From contig JAPKBH010000007.1 in the NCBI GenBank assembly GCA_028823445.1, positions 1-64,000 of the forward strand: a stretch of DNA of 64,000 bases, read 5' to 3'. The notes beneath the pieces are model-generated. The model saw nothing but the letters and a program-made list of their open reading frames with translations. It was not told the DNA's origin and made no database searches. This document shows positions 59,402-64,000 of the stretch, one piece after another (the stretch's first letter is position 1; the number at the start of each line of letters is the position of its first letter). The translations under genes were made by a program, and so were the position numbers. This DNA comes from Acidimicrobiales bacterium (GTDB taxonomy: Bacteria; Actinomycetota; Acidimicrobiia; Acidimicrobiales; MedAcidi-G1).

Positions 59402-59962
59402 ATGCGTGTTATTGCCGGAACCGCCCGAGGGCGTCGTCTCAAATCTCCACAAGATGATTCGGCGCGTCCCACCACCGATCGAGTTCGCGAAGCTGTTTTC
59501 AATGCCCTCTTTAGTTTGGGGGCTATTGAAGATGCTGTGGTGCTCGACCTTTTCGCCGGCTCTGGGGCTCTGGCCATTGAGGCGCTTTCTCGAGGAGCAA
59601 AACGGGCGGTGCTGGTAGAGAAATCTTCGCGCCATACAGAACTGATTAAAGAAAATTTGACTCTCTGTGATTTTGACGAGCAAGCTGAGGTGCATCGCGC
59701 CGACGCTTTTACCTGGCTCTCTACTCATCAAGAAACTTGGGACCTGGCCTTTTTGGACCCGCCCTATGACTTTGATGATTGGGAAAAACTCTTAAAAAAT
59801 GTGAAGGCAAACCTGTTGGTTTTAGAGTCAAATCGTGAAATTGACCCCGGTCCGCAGTGGGATGTACTCAGGAGTCGCCGCTATGGGGCTACCGTGGTGG
59901 TTGTGGCCGCCGCAGGGTCACCTGAAAATAATGTCCAAAAAGAAGGGAGTTCGGTCTCATGA
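59402..59962 (+). CDS. rsmD: 16S rRNA (guanine(966)-N2)-methyltransferase RsmD
   Basis: A 186-residue Rossmann methyltransferase: MRVIAGTARGRRLKSP, PTTDRVREAVFNALF, the SAM motif VLDLFAGSGALAIEALSRGA and the catalytic DPPYDFDD. These are diagnostic of RsmD. ATGA overlap with coaD; the rsmD-coaD pair is widespread. Confidence 0.96.
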   Translation: MRVIAGTARGRRLKSPQDDSARPTTDRVREAVFNALFSLGAIEDAVVLDLFAGSGALAIEALSRGAKRAVLVEKSSRHTELIKENLTLCDFDEQAEVHRADAFTWLSTHQETWDLAFLDPPYDFDDWEKLLKNVKANLLVLESNREIDPGPQWDVLRSRRYGATVVVVAAAGSPENNVQKEGSSVS

Positions 59963-60438
59963 CCTGTGTTTTGTACCCCGGTTCGTTTGATCCGGTACAT
60001 AACGGCCATATCGAAATGGTCCAAACCGCAGCATCGCTCTTTAGCGAAGTAGTGGTGGGGACGCTCATGAACCCCTCGAAAGGCGGCGGGCTCTTTACTT
60101 TAGAAGAGCGCATGGCCTTGCTTGACGAATGTTTCGCTCACCTGCCCAACGTGCGCACCACCATGTTTGACGGCTTGGTCGTCAACCTGGCCAAAGATGT
60201 AGGCGCAGACTTCATTATTAAAGGCCTACGGGCTGTGTCAGATTTTGAATCCGAACTCCAAATGGCGCAAACCAATCAAGCTATTTCTGGCATGCACACG
60301 CTCTTTTTGCCCACCGCTTCGCGGCGGTCCTTTTTAGCTTCGGGGCTTATCCGCGAGGTGGCTCGCCTCGGGGGAGACGTCAGCGACATGGTGCCGGCCC
60401 CTGTGTTTCGTGAACTGCAAAAAAAGAGTGTTTCGTGA
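59959..60438 (+). CDS. coaD: Pantetheine-phosphate adenylyltransferase CoaD
   Basis: A 159-residue PPAT: PGSFDPVHNGHIEMV (HxGH nucleotidyl-transfer motif), LVVNLAKDVGADFIIKGLRAVSDFESELQMAQTN and STASRRSFLASGLIREVARLGGDV-like FLPTASRRSFLASGLIREVA. It makes dephospho-CoA from phosphopantetheine. The GTG of the next gene overlaps its stop. Confidence 0.96.
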   Translation: MTCVLYPGSFDPVHNGHIEMVQTAASLFSEVVVGTLMNPSKGGGLFTLEERMALLDECFAHLPNVRTTMFDGLVVNLAKDVGADFIIKGLRAVSDFESELQMAQTNQAISGMHTLFLPTASRRSFLASGLIREVARLGGDVSDMVPAPVFRELQKKSVS

Positions 60439-61055
60439 ACGACGAACTTTCGCCCGAGCTTCCGCCTTCTCGCGAGACGGACCCTTACCGCCCGCCTCAG
60501 GTTGAAGCGATCTTGCGGCAGGCTCGCGATCTTGTTGATTCTGCTCGGCCTATGCCACTGTCTGCATCATCAATGATCAACAAAGAAGAACTTTTAAGCC
60601 TGCTGGACGAAGCCATGGGACGACTGCCAGAAGATTTGCGAGCCGCCCGTTGGTTGCTTAAAGAACGCGAAGAGTTCTTAGTTAAAGTTCGGCGCGAAGG
60701 TGATGAAATACTTGAGTTGGCTCGGTCTCGTGCCGAACGTTTAGTGCAACGTACCGAGGTGGTGCGTACTGCCGAACAAAGGGCCCGCCAGTTGGTAGAA
60801 ACAGCGCGAGACGAAACCCGCCGCATGCGAAGAGAAACCGAAGACTACTGCGATCAAAAATTGCAAAGTTTTGAATCCCTTTTAGGGTCGGCCCGCGACA
60901 CTATTTCGGCCGGCCGCCGCAAATTACAAGAAACTGTTTTAGACCGAGAACGCCAAAAGCAGCCCCCGGCTGAACTTCTTGATTCCGAAGACCAGCCCCG
61001 ACCGGGGGTAGCGATGTTTGACCAGGACGATGCCGCCGGTGAATACCCCCGTTGA
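60435..61055 (+). CDS. Coiled-coil DivIVA-like protein
   Basis: A 206-residue mostly helical protein with a Pro-rich start, then long heptad-like Arg/Glu-rich stretches (about 45-170: REEFLVKVRREGDEILELARSR, VRTAEQRARQLVETARDE). It resembles the coiled-coil part of DivIVA/Wag31-like or ATP synthase b-like proteins seen next to coaD in actinobacteria. No signal peptide or membrane segment. A scaffold role is inferred. GTG start 4 bases inside the coaD stop; the end overlaps yceD by 26 bases. Confidence 0.75.
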   Translation: MNDELSPELPPSRETDPYRPPQVEAILRQARDLVDSARPMPLSASSMINKEELLSLLDEAMGRLPEDLRAARWLLKEREEFLVKVRREGDEILELARSRAERLVQRTEVVRTAEQRARQLVETARDETRRMRRETEDYCDQKLQSFESLLGSARDTISAGRRKLQETVLDRERQKQPPAELLDSEDQPRPGVAMFDQDDAAGEYPR

Positions 61056-61629
61056 CCAACCCGCCGACAACATATTGGTGCTTTCGCTGGCTTCTTTACG
61101 GCGCCGCTCCGATGTGGTGCGACGAATCCAGCGAACGGCTTGTCTTGATGACCTCGCAACCTCGGTAGCGCATGTGCCTCAAGGAGAGGTACAACTCGAC
61201 TTATCGGTTGAAGTGCGAGGTCTCGATGTGGTGGTTTCTGGCCAAATAGAAACGCAATGGCAAGCCGAATGCCGCCGGTGCCTCGAGGAAGTAACCGGAA
61301 AAATTAAGCTCAGCGTTACCGAAGTGTTTCGGTCTGTTAACCCTGAGGCTCCCGACCAAGACCTTGGCGACACTTTTCTTTTTGACGGAACGCCCGGTGA
61401 CGAAATGGTTAGCGTGGAAGCCGTAGTACGTGACGCAGTGTTGCTGGCCCTTCCTTTGGCCCCACTTTGTCAAGAAAATTGCCAAGGCCCGGCGCCGGAA
61501 CGATTCCCTGCGCACACCGAAAACGAACCGATTGAACAAGAGGCGGCTCCGCTAAAAGACCCTCGATGGGCGGCTTTAGATGGGTTGCGTATTGATGATG
61601 AAATTTCCCCACCCGATTCGGTGGTTTAA
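61030..61629 (+). CDS. DUF177/YceD-family protein
   Basis: A 199-residue protein of the YceD (DUF177) family: QLDLSVEVRGLDVVVSGQIETQWQAECRRCLEEVTGKIKLSVTEVF is the conserved core with the C-x-x-C-like CRRC, and LPLAPLCQENCQGPAP the second Cys cluster, so a metal site is possible. YceD lies before rpmF across bacteria and is linked to 23S rRNA accumulation. ATG 61030 was chosen; TTG 61018 or GTG 61039 are alternatives. rpmF follows after 87 bases. Confidence 0.85.
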   Translation: MPPVNTPVDQPADNILVLSLASLRRRSDVVRRIQRTACLDDLATSVAHVPQGEVQLDLSVEVRGLDVVVSGQIETQWQAECRRCLEEVTGKIKLSVTEVFRSVNPEAPDQDLGDTFLFDGTPGDEMVSVEAVVRDAVLLALPLAPLCQENCQGPAPERFPAHTENEPIEQEAAPLKDPRWAALDGLRIDDEISPPDSVV

Positions 61630-61716
61630 ACGCTTGTTCTCCCGCTACCATTGCGGGGTCGCCAGACTGCCGATCAGTTTGCCGTAATAATTTTCACCGG
61701 GCCTAAGGAAAAAACG

Positions 61717-61896
61717 ATGGCTGTCCCTAAGAAAAAAACTTCTAAAGCTAAAGTTCGAAGCCGTCGTGCTTCGAACTGGACCCTTGGCGTGGCTCCTCGG
61801 AGCTCATGCCCGCGTTGTGCGGCGATTAAACGCCCTCACCGGATATGTGGCAACTGTGGCTGGTACGCCGGCCGTCAAGCCGTAAACGTTGATTAA
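61717..61896 (+). CDS. rpmF: 50S ribosomal protein L32
   Basis: A 59-residue L32: MAVPKKKTSKAKVRSRRA start, then CPRCAAIKRPHRICGNCGWY, the four-cysteine zinc form. AAGGA lies upstream of the ATG. Position between yceD and plsX is the canonical order of the fatty acid synthesis cluster. Confidence 0.96.
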   Translation: MAVPKKKTSKAKVRSRRASNWTLGVAPRSSCPRCAAIKRPHRICGNCGWYAGRQAVNVD

Positions 61897-61902
61897 TTTT
61901 TC

Positions 61903-62889
61903 ATGACCGCTTCGCTACCTATCGCTGTTGATGCGATGGGAGGCGACCGTGCACCCAGCGAGATAGTGGCTGGGGCGCGCTTGGCAAAAGAAAACCACGG
62001 CATAGACGTGGTGCTGGTCGGCCGTTCAGAAGAACTCACCGACCGCGGCGACCTTGAGGTTATTGAAGCCTCGGAAGTTATTGCTATGGATGCCGAACCT
62101 GGTTCGAGCGTTCGTCGCTTGAAAGACTCCTCGCTGGTACGCGCCGCCGAGGCTGTTCGAGATGGGCGAGCTTCGGCCATGGTGAGTGCCGGCAACACCG
62201 GGGCAACCATGGCGAGTGCTCTTTTACGCATGGGGCGCATCAAAGGCGTGTCTCGCCCGGCTATCGCCACGCTGCTTCCCGCACCGGGGACGACCCCCAC
62301 CGTGCTGCTCGATGCAGGAGCAAACGCTGAATGTAAGCCTGAATGGTTGGCCCAGTTCGGGCAAATGGGTGCAGTGTTCGCCCAAGACCGTTTAAACATC
62401 CCAGCCCCCCGGGTGGGGCTGCTTTCTATCGGTGAAGAACCCGGCAAGGGCAGCCCGTTAGTTAAAGAAACCTACGCAGAAATGCAAACAGTGAACTGGG
62501 GTGCGGCTGAGTTCATCGGCAACGTCGAAGGAAGAGACCTCCTCACTGACGAAGTGGACGTAGTGGTAACCGATGGGTTTACCGGAAACGTTGCTTTAAA
62601 AACCCTCGAGGGTGCATTAAAAAACTTAATGCTGGCGCTCTTTAGTGCTATGGGGGAACGCCCAGAAGCTGCTGAAGCGGCCGCCCAACTGGGCCCAGAG
62701 TTCGACCAGATTTACCGTTTTTTTCATCCTGATACCTACGGCGGTGCCATGCTGCTAGGGGTAAAAGGGGTGTGTGTCATTAGCCACGGCTCTTCGGGGG
62801 CACAAGCGATGGAAAATGCCATCAAGGTGGCGGCTGAAATGGTGGAAGCCAAAGTGGTAGAACACCTCACTGAAGCTATTGCTGGTTAA
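61903..62889 (+). CDS. plsX: Phosphate acyltransferase PlsX
   Basis: A 328-residue PlsX, making acyl phosphate from acyl-ACP for phospholipid synthesis. AVDAMGGDRAPSEIVAGA, VSAGNTGATMASALL, LLSIGEEPGKGSPLVKET and VVTDGFTGNVALKTLEG are the family blocks. ATG starts 6 bases after rpmF. The following 93 bases lack a gene and probably carry the acpP promoter. Confidence 0.96.
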   Translation: MTASLPIAVDAMGGDRAPSEIVAGARLAKENHGIDVVLVGRSEELTDRGDLEVIEASEVIAMDAEPGSSVRRLKDSSLVRAAEAVRDGRASAMVSAGNTGATMASALLRMGRIKGVSRPAIATLLPAPGTTPTVLLDAGANAECKPEWLAQFGQMGAVFAQDRLNIPAPRVGLLSIGEEPGKGSPLVKETYAEMQTVNWGAAEFIGNVEGRDLLTDEVDVVVTDGFTGNVALKTLEGALKNLMLALFSAMGERPEAAEAAAQLGPEFDQIYRFFHPDTYGGAMLLGVKGVCVISHGSSGAQAMENAIKVAAEMVEAKVVEHLTEAIAG

Positions 62890-62944
62890 CTTTTAACACA
62901 TTTCAGCCCATTTTCGTCCCTGCTGAGCAAGTTCTTCCATCCGC

Positions 62945-62950
62945 TAGGAT
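62945..62950 (+). promoter_or_regulatory. Candidate -10 hexamer upstream of acpP
   Basis: TAGGAT lies 33 bases before the acpP ATG in the 93-base gap 62890-62982. No convincing -35 is visible at 16-18 bases upstream, so it is only a candidate. A separate promoter would let acyl carrier protein be made in excess over PlsX. Confidence 0.3.
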
Positions 62951-62982
62951 GAGGCCTCACCAGCGACGAAAGCAGAAAAGCC

Positions 62983-63273
62983 ATGCCTGCAGAAACCCAT
63001 GTAGAAGGTTCCCCTATCGGGCGGCCAGAAATATTGACTCTGGTTAAAGAGCGTTTGGCCGACATTTTAGAAATCGATGTTACTGAAGTTGGCGAAGGCG
63101 ACTCTTTTGCTGACGATCTTGATGCCGACTCTTTAGCGCTTATCGAATTAGTAGAAGCAATTGAAGAAGAGCTCAGCGAACGAACCGTGGGTTTCCGTTT
63201 CGAAGACGAAGACCTCGAAGATCTCCGTACCGTGCGCGATGCTGTTGACTATGTCGTCTCTCGCCTCGGTTAG
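62983..63273 (+). CDS. acpP: Acyl carrier protein
   Basis: A 96-residue ACP. DLDADSLALIELVEAIEEEL carries the phosphopantetheine Ser in DSL. It has an N-terminal extension of about 15 residues (MPAETHVEGSPIGRP) beyond the usual 77-residue ACP. Charge and helix pattern are typical. The gene overlaps rnc by 23 bases. Confidence 0.95.
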   Translation: MPAETHVEGSPIGRPEILTLVKERLADILEIDVTEVGEGDSFADDLDADSLALIELVEAIEEELSERTVGFRFEDEDLEDLRTVRDAVDYVVSRLG

Positions 63274-64000
63274 CCTCGTCGACGCTCCAGAAACCCACTC
63301 GGCCGGCCAGGTCTTGGCGGAGGATTTGGGGTACCGGTTCAACGACTCGTCGCTCCTTTCTGGGGCGCTTACTCATCGTTCCTGGTGTGCAGAGTTCGGC
63401 GGCCCTTCAAACGAGCGCTTGGAATTTCTTGGTGATGCGGTGCTGAGCATGGCGGTTACCCAACTAATTTATCGGGCCTACCCTGAACTCCCAGAAGGCC
63501 AGTTGGCCAAAATCCGGTCGGGTGTAGTGAGTGCCAACGCTTTAGCAAAAACCGCTCGTCAAATAAACTTAGGAGCGGCACTTTACTTAGGTAAGGGCGA
63601 ACAAGCCTCCGGCGGACGAGACAAAAGTTCCATCCTCGCTGATGCTTTTGAAGCTGTTCTCGGGGCCGTTTATCTCGACGGTGGACTTTCGTCGGCCATC
63701 GATGTAATAGAAAATCTCATGGGCCAAGACATCGATCAAACAGCTATGTCCCCCGGTTTTCATGATTTCAAAACCCGCTTGCAAGAACTTTCGGCGCAAC
63801 GCTTTCGTTCTGCCCCAGTTTATGAAATGACTGCAGAAGGCCCCGACCATGACCGGCGTTTTTCGGCCCTGGTTTCGGTGGACGGCCAGATTTTTGGCCC
63901 CGGCACGGGAACCTCAAAAAAGCGGGCTGAACAAGACGCTGCCCACATGGCCTGGCAATTTCTCGAAAACCCTCTCAACCCTCAACCCTCTCCGAAGGAC
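63251..64000 (+). CDS. rnc: Ribonuclease III, 3' end cut by window edge
   Basis: Open to the last base with no stop, so the gene runs beyond the window; 250 codons are visible. The RNase III signature NERLEFLGDAVLSMAV (metal Glu/Asp) is near residue 50, DAFEAVLGAVYLDGG holds the second metal site, and FHDFKTRLQELSAQRF to SKKRAEQDAAHMAWQFL is the double-stranded RNA-binding domain, almost complete. ATG 63251 overlaps acpP by 23 bases, implying coupled translation. It matures rRNA and degrades dsRNA. Confidence 0.93.
   Translation, partial: MSSLASVSLVDAPETHSAGQVLAEDLGYRFNDSSLLSGALTHRSWCAEFGGPSNERLEFLGDAVLSMAVTQLIYRAYPELPEGQLAKIRSGVVSANALAKTARQINLGAALYLGKGEQASGGRDKSSILADAFEAVLGAVYLDGGLSSAIDVIENLMGQDIDQTAMSPGFHDFKTRLQELSAQRFRSAPVYEMTAEGPDHDRRFSALVSVDGQIFGPGTGTSKKRAEQDAAHMAWQFLENPLNPQPSPKD

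Overview
The window looks like chromosomal DNA of an actinobacterium, most likely of the class Acidimicrobiia. GC content is in the mid-to-upper 50s by eye. Supporting genes are a NucS-type mismatch endonuclease with a clamp-binding tail, a mycothiol-conjugate-amidase-like LmbE protein and a second PIG-L deacetylase, F420/LLM-type flavin oxidoreductases, GTP-dependent PEP carboxykinase, a UvrD2-like helicase with HRDC domains, and secreted proteins with long threonine-rich linkers. No rRNA, tRNA, CRISPR array, insertion sequence or phage gene was seen. Genes are densely packed, often with ATGA or TAATG overlaps.

Region 1 (1-23.3 kb) is a catabolic island for N-heterocycles, probably purine-like. 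After a truncated serine hydrolase, a TrmH methyltransferase and a phosphoribosyltransferase, a short leftward arm carries a HTH_22 regulator and an amidase. A long rightward operon (3.7-15.4 kb) encodes, in order, the FAD, 2Fe-2S and molybdopterin subunits of a molybdenum hydroxylase; an M20 carbamoylase/allantoate-amidohydrolase-like enzyme; a DCase-like carbon-nitrogen hydrolase; a second, fused 2Fe-2S/molybdopterin hydroxylase of XdhD type without its own FAD subunit; a shortened SsnA-like amidohydrolase; an LLM flavin enzyme; and an 8-oxoguanine-deaminase-like amidohydrolase. A thiamine-binding-family protein and a complete BMP-type (nucleoside-class) ABC importer follow (15.5-20.6 kb), and two fold-type-II PLP enzymes face the importer. 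Uptake, two oxidations, two deaminations, ring opening and ureido hydrolysis can be read from the gene set, but the substrate is not known.

Region 2 (23.4-54.2 kb) is mixed housekeeping and accessory content: a Thr-rich secreted protein, a frameshifted limonene-epoxide-hydrolase-like gene, thioesterases, an MgtE-like channel next to a duplicated PhoU/TrkA-C protein, an SPFH/NfeD pair, Mca-like amidase plus SCP2, ChbG-like deacetylase, nuclease lipoprotein, LLM oxidoreductase, PAP2, geranylgeranyl-reductase-like flavoprotein, VanW protein, NucS-CysQ opposite CysD-CysN-CysC, EttA-like ABC-F, HAD hydrolase, ExoIII, UvrD2-like helicase, ElaA-like GNAT, alpha/beta hydrolase, CaiB-type CoA-transferase/racemase, PIG-L deacetylase and PEPCK.

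Region 3 (54.2-64 kb) is a conserved housekeeping block: cold-shock-like protein and rpmB leftward, then rightward fakA/yloV, recG, GNAT, rsmD, coaD, a coiled-coil protein, yceD/DUF177, rpmF, plsX, acpP and rnc (cut by the window end). A 59-residue zinc-ribbon gene lies antiparallel before rsmD.

Three near-perfect palindromes, each with a single central base, lie just after gene ends (27.5, 44.4 and 52.3 kb). Two genes (24.2 and 51.8 kb) show single-base frame disruptions that could be assembly errors, and an ElaA-like gene at 48.4 kb lacks a canonical start where homology begins. These should be considered before treating the sequence as finished.
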